A stretch of DNA of 12,168 bases from Candidatus Hodarchaeota archaeon (GTDB taxonomy: Archaea > Asgardarchaeota > Heimdallarchaeia > Hodarchaeales > Hodarchaeaceae). The translations under genes and the position numbers were made by a program. The notes beneath the pieces are model-generated. The model searched no databases, was not told the DNA's origin, and saw only the letters and a program-made list of their open reading frames with translations. Each line of letters begins with the position of its first letter. Positions within the stretch are counted from its first letter, which is position 1. The stretch lies in the NCBI GenBank assembly GCA_016840305.1, contig JAEOSP010000668.1, positions 1 through 12,168 of the forward strand. The letters run 5' to 3'. This document shows positions 1 to 7,927 of the stretch, piece after piece.

Positions 1-1
1 G

Positions 2-379
2 TTAAAATATGAACGACTAATACATAGTTTTATTTTAAAATTCATTATGAAAAAAAGCTTGAATTCAATTGATCATGAATCTACTCGAAATTACCTGATG
101 GATCAACTACAGAATTCTTTGAAGAAGAAGACACTCATAACGCGGTTACGAGGTTTTATTAATAATATCACTTTAGAAAAGGTGTTAATAAATTCCGTAT
201 TTATCATTGAAACAAAAAATGACCCTTTAATACCACTCTCTCTTCAGAAGGACCTATGTCAAACATATTCTAATGCTAAAGTATACACATTTGATGAAAG
301 TGCTAATCATTTCCCTTATTTGACACAAAGCGATGAGTACAGCTGGATTTTACTGGAATTCATTCGATCCCAAGATTAA
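2..379 (+). CDS. Alpha/beta-hydrolase fold protein, C-terminal part (5' end outside window)
   Basis: The reading frame is open from base 2, so the ATG at 47 is probably internal and the gene starts left of the window. About 125 residues are visible. The C-terminal half has the usual end of an alpha/beta hydrolase: a hydrophobic strand (VFIIET) leading into an acid-containing turn (KNDPLIP, Asp encoded at 221-223), then a strand (AKVYTFD) and a histidine turn (ANHFPYL, His encoded at 308-310), then a final amphipathic helix ending in EFIRSQD. These would be the acid and base of a Ser-Asp-His triad. The nucleophile serine elbow is not in the window. The lysine-rich helical stretch before VFIIET probably belongs to the cap domain. 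The substrate cannot be told: esterase, lysophospholipase, peptidase and dehalogenase relatives all share this end. The gene converges on hisS. Confidence 0.72.
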   Translation, partial: LKYERLIHSFILKFIMKKSLNSIDHESTRNYLMDQLQNSLKKKTLITRLRGFINNITLEKVLINSVFIIETKNDPLIPLSLQKDLCQTYSNAKVYTFDESANHFPYLTQSDEYSWILLEFIRSQD

Positions 380-420
380 TCAAAAATCTATAATACAGAC
401 AAGTAGATTCCTTATTTTTA
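380..420. terminator. Convergent intergenic gap with T-runs on both strands
   Basis: The short gap between the hydrolase gene (+) and hisS (-) contains a T-rich run on the plus strand (TATTTTTA, about 412-419) and an A-run (about 382-387) that reads as a T-run on the minus strand. Archaeal RNA polymerase commonly stops at U-rich tracts without a hairpin, so each run could end the gene that reads into it. No stable hairpin is seen. This is inference from position and composition only. Confidence 0.3.
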
Positions 421-1719
421 AATAGATTTCTGTATTTCTTTTACGATATCATCACGTTTTACTGATGATTCTTTTCCTTCTTCCATATTCTTAAGAGTGA
501 CTAAATTTTGAGCTAAGTCTCTTTTCCCAACTATGATGACATAAGGTATCTTCATACGATTTGCGTGCTCCATATTCTTTGATACACGACGATTTAACAA
601 ATCTACTTCTGTTGCTATTCCATTCTTACGAAGTTCTGAAGCAATTTCTACACAAGCATCAAGAGTTTTAATTGGAATAAGAAAAACTTGGGTAACAGAT
701 TCAGTGGCTGGTCGTTGAGAAGCTATGGCATCATAAATTGTATCTAGTCCAAAAGAAATTCCAACAGCTGGCATTTCCTTCTCAGAATCAATAAATTCCC
801 CAATTATTTTATCATATCGTCCTCCACCACAAAGACTGGATTCGAGAAGCTTAGTATCTTTCGCAAAAGCCTCGAATACTGTTCCAGTGTATATTTCAAG
901 TCCACGAGCAAGACTGTATAGCAATTTAACATCCTCTTCAATTCCAAAAATTGAAATGTAGTGATAAAGCTCGCGAAGCTCTGAAATTCCTTTTAAACCT
1001 ACAGGATCGTCCATCTTTTTCTCCAGTTGATCCAAAATTTCTAAATAGTCTCCTTCTATTGTGAAGTATTCAAAAATCTTACTGGACAAATCTGGAGATA
1101 CCCCTTTTTGATCTAATTCCTCTTGTACTCCTTCAATACCAATTTTTTTCATTTTATCTATGGAAAGAATGGTAGTACTAAGTAAATCAGCAGGTACTCC
1201 TGCAGAGATTAGAAGTCCCGATAATAATTTCCTATTATTAACTTCCAAATAGACGTCAATACCTAAAGATTTAAAGATTTGATGAGCTACTGCTAAGCAT
1301 TCAGCATCAGCAAGCATTGAGGCTACGCCTATTGTGTCGGCATCACATTGAACAAATTCTCTGTACCTCCCCTTTTTTATGGGTCCATCCCTAAAACATG
1401 GCCCAATTTCGTATCTTTTGAATGGTTTACTCAATTGGGGATTCATTCCTATTAATCGTGCTAAAGGAACAGATAAATCATATCTTAGTCCCAATTCCCT
1501 TTTTCCTTGGTCTTTTAGCTTGTACGTCTCTTTTAGAATCTCCTCTCCTCCTGCATATTTTGAAGCGAGTACTTCCCAAATTTCGAGAATCGGTGTTGTC
1601 GCTGGTTGAAAACCATACAGCTGAAATACTTTTTTTATTTCATTAATAATTTGCTCACGTAGCACTTGTTCACTTGGTAGACGATCTTTAGTTCCTTTCA
1701 AGACTGATAAATCAACCAT
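418..1719 (-). CDS. hisS: Histidyl-tRNA synthetase (class II)
   Basis: Cytoplasmic enzyme that activates histidine with ATP and charges tRNA-His. The 433 residues match a usual full-length HisRS. Visible class II elements in order: the N-terminal KGTKDRLP segment (8-15); motif 1 around 30-55; the LRYDLSVPLAR block (78-88); motif 2 with CFRDGP and GRYREFVQCDAD (108-128, Arg110); the HisRS-specific ARGLEIYTGTVFE block (271-283, Arg272 being the expected catalytic arginine); GGGRYD (298-303); and motif 3 AVGISFGLDT (318-327). Residues from about 344 to the end form the anticodon-binding domain. Motif 3 ends in Asp-Thr where many HisRS proteins have Glu-Arg (see findings). The ATG start is preceded on its strand by GAGGT about 6 bases upstream. 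It lies 12 bases after the glgA stop, so it is probably cotranscribed with glgA. Confidence 0.96.
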   Translation of the reverse strand: MVDLSVLKGTKDRLPSEQVLREQIINEIKKVFQLYGFQPATTPILEIWEVLASKYAGGEEILKETYKLKDQGKRELGLRYDLSVPLARLIGMNPQLSKPFKRYEIGPCFRDGPIKKGRYREFVQCDADTIGVASMLADAECLAVAHQIFKSLGIDVYLEVNNRKLLSGLLISAGVPADLLSTTILSIDKMKKIGIEGVQEELDQKGVSPDLSSKIFEYFTIEGDYLEILDQLEKKMDDPVGLKGISELRELYHYISIFGIEEDVKLLYSLARGLEIYTGTVFEAFAKDTKLLESSLCGGGRYDKIIGEFIDSEKEMPAVGISFGLDTIYDAIASQRPATESVTQVFLIPIKTLDACVEIASELRKNGIATEVDLLNRRVSKNMEHANRMKIPYVIIVGKRDLAQNLVTLKNMEEGKESSVKRDDIVKEIQKSI

Positions 1720-1731
1720 ATCAATTACCTC

Positions 1732-3180
1732 TTAAACGGGTTTTCTGTTGTATACCTGTATGTATTTTTCTGCAGCTTTAGACCAAGAGAAGTCGATTTG
1801 CATTCCCCGTTTCATCATTTCCTCCCATGTGGGTTTGGATTGAAATAGTTTCAGGGCATTCAATATTATTTGATTAAAGGCTTTAGGTTTGAATTCTCTA
1901 AAGATAAAGCCAGTTCCTTCAGTTGGATTTCCCTGATAATCTATTACACTATCAGCTAATCCACCTGTATCATGTACAATTGGAACTGCCCCATACTTCA
2001 AGCTATATTTATCATTCAATCCACAAGGTTCATATCGGGAAGGCATCAGAAATATATCAATACCAGCCTCAATTATATGTGCTAAAGCCTGACCGAAGCC
2101 AATTTTGATACCTACATTATCTGGAAACTCTTTAGACATATTTAGAAACTGATTTTCAAGCTGAGAATCTCCTGATCCTAACAAAACAAACTGGAGTTGG
2201 GAGGTTCTGAGAAGTTCTGGTAGAACTTCAAGAATTAAGTCCATACCTTTCTGCCAAGCTAATCGTGAGACGACTCCTAAAATCGGTATGTTCGGTTTGG
2301 TTGGTAAATCAAATAGTTTCTGAAGTTGTTGTTTACATATTTTCTTTCCGCTTAAATCTTCTGCAGAATATTTAGCTGCCAAATTGGGATTCTTGTCAGT
2401 ATTCCAAACAGAGTAATCTACTCCGTTTAAAATCCCAGTTAATTGCTTTTTACGGAATGTTATCGTTTTATGAAGCCCAGCTCCGAGAGCCTCCGTTTGA
2501 ATTTCTTTCGCATAAGTGGGAGAAACTGTTGTAATTTCATCAGAAAAAATAATACCTGCCTTCATTAGGTTAATTTGTCCCCAGGCTTCAATATAATCAG
2601 GATGCAGGTATTTCTCTGGGATACCAAGGACTGAAAACTTTGAACGGGGAAATTTACCTTGGAAAGCAAGATTGTGAATAGTAAATACGGTTATTGGTCT
2701 TTTTTGTCCAAAAAAAGGATTAAGTTTAGTATATAGTGGTATTAATGCCGTTTGCCAATCGTGACAGTGAAATACATCGTAAAAGGTATTCTTAGATATT
2801 TGTTCTACTGCACTGAGGGCCCCTTGATTAAAAAAAACAAATCTTTCGAGATTATCACGATAATCCTTTTCGTTTTTGACATACAGTTGAGACCGTATGC
2901 GAAAAAGTTGGTAATTATCAATGAAATAAACGCTAGCTCCTTTCTGTTTTATTTTGAGTACTTTTCCAGAGAATTCTCTTTTACCAATTTTCAGTTTGAA
3001 TGTAATACCAAGATCTTCTGTTGGCAGATTAAGCTTCGAAACATCACGATAATAAGGTATAAATACATCTACATCTTTCACATACGGAGATAAAGCATTA
3101 GGTAGAGCACTTATTACATCAGCTAAGCCTCCAGTCTTAACATATGGATCCATCTCGCTTGCAAATATTGCTACTCGCAT
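1732..3180 (-). CDS. glgA: Glycogen/starch synthase, glycosyltransferase family 5
   Basis: Transfers glucose from a nucleotide sugar to the non-reducing end of an alpha-1,4-glucan. The 482 residues are close to the usual GlgA length. The N-terminal Rossmann domain carries KTGGL (15-19), the nucleotide-sugar-binding signature, then HCHDW (138-142), TIHNLAFQG (167-175), TTVSPTYAKEI (217-227) and GILNGVDYSVW (249-259). The C-terminal domain carries VSRLAWQKG (304-312, with the Arg306/Lys311 pair expected to bind phosphates), SRYEPCGLND (381-390, Glu384) and HDTGGLADSV (403-412). All are GT5 hallmarks, so the call is firm. Whether the donor is ADP-glucose or UDP-glucose cannot be read from the sequence. 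No other glycogen gene is in the window. It is the first gene of a minus-strand pair with hisS, behind a TATA-like promoter and an inverted repeat. Confidence 0.95.
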   Translation of the reverse strand: MRVAIFASEMDPYVKTGGLADVISALPNALSPYVKDVDVFIPYYRDVSKLNLPTEDLGITFKLKIGKREFSGKVLKIKQKGASVYFIDNYQLFRIRSQLYVKNEKDYRDNLERFVFFNQGALSAVEQISKNTFYDVFHCHDWQTALIPLYTKLNPFFGQKRPITVFTIHNLAFQGKFPRSKFSVLGIPEKYLHPDYIEAWGQINLMKAGIIFSDEITTVSPTYAKEIQTEALGAGLHKTITFRKKQLTGILNGVDYSVWNTDKNPNLAAKYSAEDLSGKKICKQQLQKLFDLPTKPNIPILGVVSRLAWQKGMDLILEVLPELLRTSQLQFVLLGSGDSQLENQFLNMSKEFPDNVGIKIGFGQALAHIIEAGIDIFLMPSRYEPCGLNDKYSLKYGAVPIVHDTGGLADSVIDYQGNPTEGTGFIFREFKPKAFNQIILNALKLFQSKPTWEEMMKRGMQIDFSWSKAAEKYIQVYNRKPV

Positions 3181-3234
3181 TCCTTTTTCTATCCTTGGCT
3201 GAATTTTCAGGTGCTCTTAGAAGTATTCCTAGCA

Positions 3235-3255
3235 ACAACTAACTACTTTAGTTGT
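3235..3255. repeat. Perfect 8-bp inverted repeat in the glgA leader/promoter
   Basis: ACAACTAA (3235-3242) and TTAGTTGT (3248-3255) are exact reverse complements separated by CTACT. The site lies 6 bases downstream of the candidate glgA TATA box (reading the minus strand) and overlaps the expected transcription start. That is a typical place for an archaeal repressor operator. It could also form a short hairpin at the 5' end of the glgA mRNA. The inverted repeat is seen directly; the regulatory role is inferred. Confidence 0.5.
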
Positions 3256-3260
3256 GTTTC

Positions 3261-3268
3261 TATATAAA
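3261..3268 (-). promoter_or_regulatory. Candidate TATA box for glgA-hisS
   Basis: On the minus strand this reads TTTATATA, a perfect match to the core of the archaeal TATA consensus, preceded by AATAAC as a possible BRE. It sits about 80 bases upstream of the glgA ATG, which would give a transcript start near 3236-3243 and a leader of roughly 55-60 bases. The motif is nearly symmetric, so it could also serve the plus strand. No transcript data are available. Confidence 0.5.
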
Positions 3269-3301
3269 GTTATTTAGAATGCTTCCGAGAACTTGGGAAA
3301 T

Positions 3302-3333
3302 AATTAGTTTACTTGCTTGGGGAGAAACTAATT
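3302..3333. repeat. Perfect 9-bp inverted repeat in the glgA/TPR divergent region
   Basis: AATTAGTTT (3302-3310) and AAACTAATT (3325-3333) are exact reverse complements flanking a 14-base G-rich spacer. The half-sites share the TTAGTT/AACTAA core with the inverted repeat at 3235-3255. It lies upstream of the glgA TATA box as read on the minus strand. It could be a second operator or activator site, or a hairpin if transcribed. The sequence match is direct; the function is inference. Confidence 0.45.
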
Positions 3334-3487
3334 TAAACTTCGTAATTTTAAAGAACCTAAATTTGAAAACATTTCTTTTATAACTAATAGCTTTGATAAG
3401 AGTTACAAGGAATTTCAGACGCAACTGGGCTTACAAGATTGGTCAAAAAACTTAAATTACTGATAATTACTGGATAATGCTCCTTTC

Positions 3488-3499
3488 GATAAATAAATC
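3488..3499 (+). promoter_or_regulatory. Weak candidate TATA box for the TPR gene
   Basis: GATAAATAAATC lies about 40 bases upstream of the ATG at 3538. Used as a TATA element it would place transcription start near 3518 and give a short leader of about 20 bases. The match to the consensus is moderate, and other AT-rich stretches nearby (for example around 3452-3468) would serve as well. Confidence 0.25.
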
Positions 3500-3537
3500 A
3501 AGATTTTCGCACTTCCTGATAATATGGCTGGAACGAA

Positions 3538-6500
3538 ATGGATAAAGAAGAAAAAGAAAAATCTCTGAATAAATTGGAAAAAAAGAAAAAATGGGATGAA
3601 GCCTCGAAGTTAGCAATTACGATTGCTGACACTCTAATTGAACAAGGTGATGTCAAGGAAGGACTGAAGTATCTCGAACGTGCATTCGCTTCTCGGCAAA
3701 ATACAAAGAATACGGAATCCATAATTTTTCTTTACAGAAAAATGATAAATTCAGCACGAAAAGGAAAACATAAAACTCAGAAGCAACTATTCCGATATGC
3801 AGCAGCAGCTATTCCAATTATCGAGGAATATATTCAGGTTCTAACAGAGAATGATGAGTATCTTACAAAAAATGGAGCAATGACAAGGTATTTTCTTGGC
3901 GAATGTCGTGAAATAGTTTCTGGTATTGCTCAACGTAACTCTGAATACATTCTCGCTGGTAAGGTGTTTGTGGAGGTTGGAAAAAAGCTAGCTTATAATA
4001 AAAAAACTGAAAACGAAGCAGAAGAAGCTTTTGAAAAATCTCGCATCATTTTTTCATTGATGAAGAACAATGAGGAAATTTTTAACGCCTTACTTGCAGA
4101 AGCAGAAATCAATATTCGTAAATATTCCCTTGAAAGAGGTTTCTTTTTGTTTGATGAAGCTCGCAACCTTTTCGATGATGAATCACATAACAAAATGGTA
4201 GTAGACATTGAAAAAATTGTTTATGCAGAAATGGGCTTACAGTTATTAGAAAATCATTTCACTGATATCACTAAAAGAGAAATTGCAGACGCACTGATTT
4301 CACGATCTAAAGATGCTCACTTACAAGCCAAGTCACTAGATGAAGTATCAGCCCTTTTATTCGAAATTGGTAATATTAACCTTACCAATACACAATTGGA
4401 AGCAGCTTTTCAGGCTTATGATGAAGCTATTCAAAATTCACAACTTGTTGGGGATGAATCTGTTCCTCAAAAAATCATTCTTCATTTATATGAGGAAGGA
4501 AAGAGAATTTTCAATGAATTACTAAACCAATCATCGCGAACAGATTTTTCGAAATTAGAAAATTTACTTCCTATGAAGATTTTTGATAAGATTGCGAATC
4601 TATGTAAAACATTAGGGAAAGGGTTAGAAGTCGAAGAAGTGGCACTTTACATTTATGAAATGGGAAAACAGATAAAGCAACAAAGATTGATATCAGATGA
4701 TTTCCCGTATATGGCGAGAGCAGTTAGTATTCTGATTAATAATTCCCGTTTCTCGGGACTTCATCGAATTGGGGATGAAATTGAATCAACCATTGATGAT
4801 TTACTTATACAACGTGACATTCAGCAAGTTAAAAAACTCCATGACTTTCTAGAAAAAGCTTATCTTGATATTAATGATAAACTACCCGCAGGATGGCTCA
4901 ATGTTAAGTTAGCTAAATTTTATGCTCAGTGGGGAGATCATGAGCAGCAATTAGCTATACTGCAGAAAACAGTTGACTACTTCCAACAGGCGGATAAAGA
5001 ATCTTTAATGGCCTTCTCTAATGTTCTAGAAGAACAATTTGAACAATTAAAGATGACTATGTTTCAACAAGATATGATATCTATACTAGGAACTGTATAT
5101 TTACTTTTAAATGAGGGAGAGAAATATGATATACTTTACTCGGAACAAGCATGCTATTTATTAGATATCGGTCAAGTAGATGAAGCTTTAAATCACTTTA
5201 GACAAAATTTTGAATATTTACGACGTACTAAGAATGCTAAAAGAGCTATTGATCGATCCAATACGATGATTGAGAAATTGCTAGATAGGCAAATCTACCA
5301 ATTTATTATTCCCCTTCTGCACAATCAAGTTAATTTTTTAATCGACGTTGAAGCGGGGCAAATTGATATAATCCCAATGGTCCAAAAACTTGAATCTTTT
5401 CTAACACGATTTGTAAGGAATGAAAACGAAATTAGTTATGTAGATCCTGTTTTTTCATTAGTTTCACATCTTTATGACCACCTAGGACTCAAAGAACCTC
5501 AAGGTGATGCTGCCTTTGAAATTGCTTCTGCTCACATCGATCAAGATCGATTAGATGAAGGATTCGACTATCTGGATAGAGCTTTCCAAATATTCTTCCA
5601 AGAGAAACTTATGGACAAAGTTGGCATGATCTTGGATTATATCGAGGAAAAGAAAGATCTATTCTCTCAAACACCAACTGAAGAATTGAAAGCGGATCGA
5701 TTTTTAGAATTTCTTATATTGTGTCTAACACATTTGAAACAGGATGATGCTGCTGCGGAGCTAATGCTTGAAAGAGCCATTCGAATTTTACCTCAAAATG
5801 AGAACCTAGCTTTTAAGCAATTTGAAGCTGCTAAAGCCATTATGTCTAAAATTGGGACACAAGAACAGATAGGAGAATTTCAAAAGAGATTTGCTTCTGC
5901 TCTACTGACACTTGGAAAAGCAGATAAGGGGATGGAACTTTTAGAGGAAACACAGGGAAAGGAGTCAGTAAGCTCCCTTTCTATGGCTGATACATACCTT
6001 ACGTCAGCAGAAGCACGTTTTGCAGAGGAGGATTTTGATAATTACTTTACTCTGGTTGATCAAGCCCTTAATATCTATACTGAGTTAGAAATGATACAAG
6101 AATCATCTTCAATTGCTCTGACTGAAGCTGGAAAAGTTTGGAGTATTGGAAATATCCCTTACACAATGATATTTCTAGAACGAGCTTGGGCACCGTTATC
6201 AGGAGCAATGATTACAGACCTAGGTAAATCTGCCGATCCACTGCTACGAGTATTAAATTCATTTATAGAAGAACTTTTTTCTCAAAAACGATTTGATGAG
6301 GCACTCGGATTTATCGAATTACAAGAGAGAATCTACAAACACCTTAATCAAACGGAAATGGTACTTCAAGTTGAACGTAAAAAGGTAGATGCGTTTATAG
6401 GGAGAGAAAATTATGAAGCTGCGCTATCCAGGGTTTATGATATTGCCACAAACGGAATAGAAGCATCTAGAATTAACGAAACAGCAGAAATGATGCGAGA

Positions 6501-7428
6501 TTATTTACCATTATTTGTCAAAAAGACTCCTGATAAAGCAAAAGATCTTATCAAGTTGTACTTTCAATTACTAGTATCCACCACGGAAACAATGTCACCG
6601 GTAATTAAAAGTACACTAGATTACTACGTTGATCTAGCTTTAAACCTAATCAAAGATGATGAAAGAGAGGAATACTATCGTCAAACTTCATTGGTAATAG
6701 AAAGTTTATCTGAGATAGCAGAAGCAGAAGAGAGTATTATTTATTATGTAATAAACATCCTAGAAACATTATTCAAACAATCGTTATTTACTGAAATGTC
6801 TAAGCTCTTTAATATTAATCAAATCATCTTTGATTCGATTAGCTCTGCAGCTAGAATAAAGATATTAGGATATTTACGAGCTCTTCTAACCAAGAAAAGC
6901 CAAGAGTCCTTTACTATGCTTATACTTGGCATAATGGTCTCACTTTCAAAAACCTTGGATGATGTAAGCAAAGATCAAGCATCATCACTTTTAATTGATA
7001 TATCGAATTTTTACCGTAAGAAGAAAAAGATAGTGAAATTCTGTCAAGAAAGCGCAATCACTCTTTCTCAGGAAATAAATAGATCAACCACAACCTTTAA
7101 AGTTCTTAAAAATCAAATAAACATTTTTTTCGAATCAGAAAATTATATCCAGACATTAGAAATCCTTGATAATGTTATAGCTAAACTAGCCGAGCAATCT
7201 GACCCAAAAGAAGTAACCAGTCAATTTATTGGAATATTAGATTCAATGCTTCATAAATTAGCAGAACAAAAGAAAAAACGATGGATAGACCTTTTTAATC
7301 AAAAATATCAACTCATGAGCGAAAAATTCATGAGAGAGGTTGACAAATCTTCAGCTGCTGAGGATGAGTACTCGAACCAGCTTATAGATGAAATGATGGA
7401 ATTTACGAGTAAGAAGGACTCAGAATGA
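3538..7428 (+). CDS. Large TPR-like alpha-solenoid protein, function unknown
   Basis: A soluble, almost entirely helical protein of 1296 residues with no signal peptide or membrane segment. The first 20 residues are very rich in Lys and Glu. From about residue 20 onward it is built of helix-turn-helix units of TPR type. The clearest are near residues 30-54, 189-215, 281-307, 458-484, 538-566, 663-692, 824-852, 860-888, 909-938, 950-976 and 1196-1222. Typical unit patterns are GDVKEGLKYLERAF, GQVDEALNHFRQNF and KRFDEALGFIELQE. No catalytic motif (P-loop, protease triad, nuclease) is visible, so a scaffolding or protein-binding role is the natural inference. The start is the first ATG after an in-frame stop at 3520-3522; only a weak CTGGA lies upstream. 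It is followed after 72 bases by a small helical gene on the same strand. I do not recognise a named family. Confidence 0.85.
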   Translation: MDKEEKEKSLNKLEKKKKWDEASKLAITIADTLIEQGDVKEGLKYLERAFASRQNTKNTESIIFLYRKMINSARKGKHKTQKQLFRYAAAAIPIIEEYIQVLTENDEYLTKNGAMTRYFLGECREIVSGIAQRNSEYILAGKVFVEVGKKLAYNKKTENEAEEAFEKSRIIFSLMKNNEEIFNALLAEAEINIRKYSLERGFFLFDEARNLFDDESHNKMVVDIEKIVYAEMGLQLLENHFTDITKREIADALISRSKDAHLQAKSLDEVSALLFEIGNINLTNTQLEAAFQAYDEAIQNSQLVGDESVPQKIILHLYEEGKRIFNELLNQSSRTDFSKLENLLPMKIFDKIANLCKTLGKGLEVEEVALYIYEMGKQIKQQRLISDDFPYMARAVSILINNSRFSGLHRIGDEIESTIDDLLIQRDIQQVKKLHDFLEKAYLDINDKLPAGWLNVKLAKFYAQWGDHEQQLAILQKTVDYFQQADKESLMAFSNVLEEQFEQLKMTMFQQDMISILGTVYLLLNEGEKYDILYSEQACYLLDIGQVDEALNHFRQNFEYLRRTKNAKRAIDRSNTMIEKLLDRQIYQFIIPLLHNQVNFLIDVEAGQIDIIPMVQKLESFLTRFVRNENEISYVDPVFSLVSHLYDHLGLKEPQGDAAFEIASAHIDQDRLDEGFDYLDRAFQIFFQEKLMDKVGMILDYIEEKKDLFSQTPTEELKADRFLEFLILCLTHLKQDDAAAELMLERAIRILPQNENLAFKQFEAAKAIMSKIGTQEQIGEFQKRFASALLTLGKADKGMELLEETQGKESVSSLSMADTYLTSAEARFAEEDFDNYFTLVDQALNIYTELEMIQESSSIALTEAGKVWSIGNIPYTMIFLERAWAPLSGAMITDLGKSADPLLRVLNSFIEELFSQKRFDEALGFIELQERIYKHLNQTEMVLQVERKKVDAFIGRENYEAALSRVYDIATNGIEASRINETAEMMRDYLPLFVKKTPDKAKDLIKLYFQLLVSTTETMSPVIKSTLDYYVDLALNLIKDDEREEYYRQTSLVIESLSEIAEAEESIIYYVINILETLFKQSLFTEMSKLFNINQIIFDSISSAARIKILGYLRALLTKKSQESFTMLILGIMVSLSKTLDDVSKDQASSLLIDISNFYRKKKKIVKFCQESAITLSQEINRSTTTFKVLKNQINIFFESENYIQTLEILDNVIAKLAEQSDPKEVTSQFIGILDSMLHKLAEQKKKRWIDLFNQKYQLMSEKFMREVDKSSAAEDEYSNQLIDEMMEFTSKKDSE

Positions 7429-7500
7429 GTATAATACAAGAAAAATTTAGTAACCCATAAAAAGCTAAACCAGTAATACAATAAGTAGTAGGAATTAAAA

Positions 7501-7917
7501 ATGTCTGAACATGATTACACTGCTTGGATAGGACAAGAAATAAAGAAAATGATCGATTTACTCACAAGTCGATCATATAAGTCAAATCCCGATGCAATCA
7601 ATACTCAAATTGGTGAAATTCAAAGAGGGATTGAGTATGGTATGAATAATCCTCAATCTATTGATCCTCTAGTAATGAAAATGGCTCGTAGTTTTGTAGA
7701 TTCTATTCAAATCTATCTTCGCCAGGTTAGACGACCACACACAGGCATTCCTCCAGGGGGACAGGCTACTGTTTTGACAGGATCGGCTATGGAAGAGCCA
7801 GTTGACTCAGATCAGTTCAGTGTTGACGAATTGAAAGGTGCTTTAGAAACTCGGAAAAAGAAGAAAGTTGAATCAAAAATGAAAGGATCTATGGACCTTT
7901 TGAAAGATTACGATTAA
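7501..7917 (+). CDS. Small helical protein of unknown function
   Basis: A 138-residue soluble protein that I do not recognise. Residues 5-76 look like a three-helix bundle (about 6-25, 31-48 and 56-76). A Pro/Gly-rich flexible linker follows (about 78-104, containing GIPPGGQ), then a Lys-rich C-terminal helix (106-134, with RKKKKVESKMKGSM). There is no signal peptide, transmembrane segment, metal-binding cluster or nucleotide-binding motif. The start is supported by AGGAA about 6 bases upstream of the ATG. It lies 72 bases behind the large TPR gene on the same strand, so the two are probably cotranscribed, and it could be a binding partner of the solenoid. The stop is only 10 bases from the stop of the convergent kinase gene. 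Confidence 0.78.
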   Translation: MSEHDYTAWIGQEIKKMIDLLTSRSYKSNPDAINTQIGEIQRGIEYGMNNPQSIDPLVMKMARSFVDSIQIYLRQVRRPHTGIPPGGQATVLTGSAMEEPVDSDQFSVDELKGALETRKKKKVESKMKGSMDLLKDYD

Positions 7918-7927
7918 GATTCTCTGT

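Larger units (their letters stand above)
3181..3537. other. Divergent intergenic region between glgA and the TPR gene
   Basis: These 357 bases contain no convincing gene. They hold the promoter elements and inverted repeats listed separately, plus a fifth AACTAA copy at 3382-3387. There is also a two-copy repeat of about ten bases, ATTACTGATA/ATTACTGGATA (3456-3476), roughly one helical turn apart. I see no tRNA T-loop motif, no C/D-box pair and no CRISPR-like array. Confidence 0.6.

Noticed and set aside
47..379. ATG at 47 as the start of a 110-residue gene
   Set aside because: The frame is open to the window edge and the protein is the C-terminal part of an alpha/beta hydrolase, so the true start lies further left.
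1379..1646. Plus-strand frames inside hisS
   Set aside because: They are antisense to strongly conserved HisRS motifs and resemble no family.
2752..3093. 113-residue plus-strand frame inside glgA
   Set aside because: It is antisense to conserved GT5 sequence. The hydrophobic, Ile/Phe-rich translation is what the opposite strand of an AT-rich gene gives.
3279..3383. 34-codon plus-strand ORF in the glgA/TPR intergenic region
   Set aside because: It has no Shine-Dalgarno sequence and an uninformative sequence, and it overlaps an inverted repeat. It fits a chance frame.
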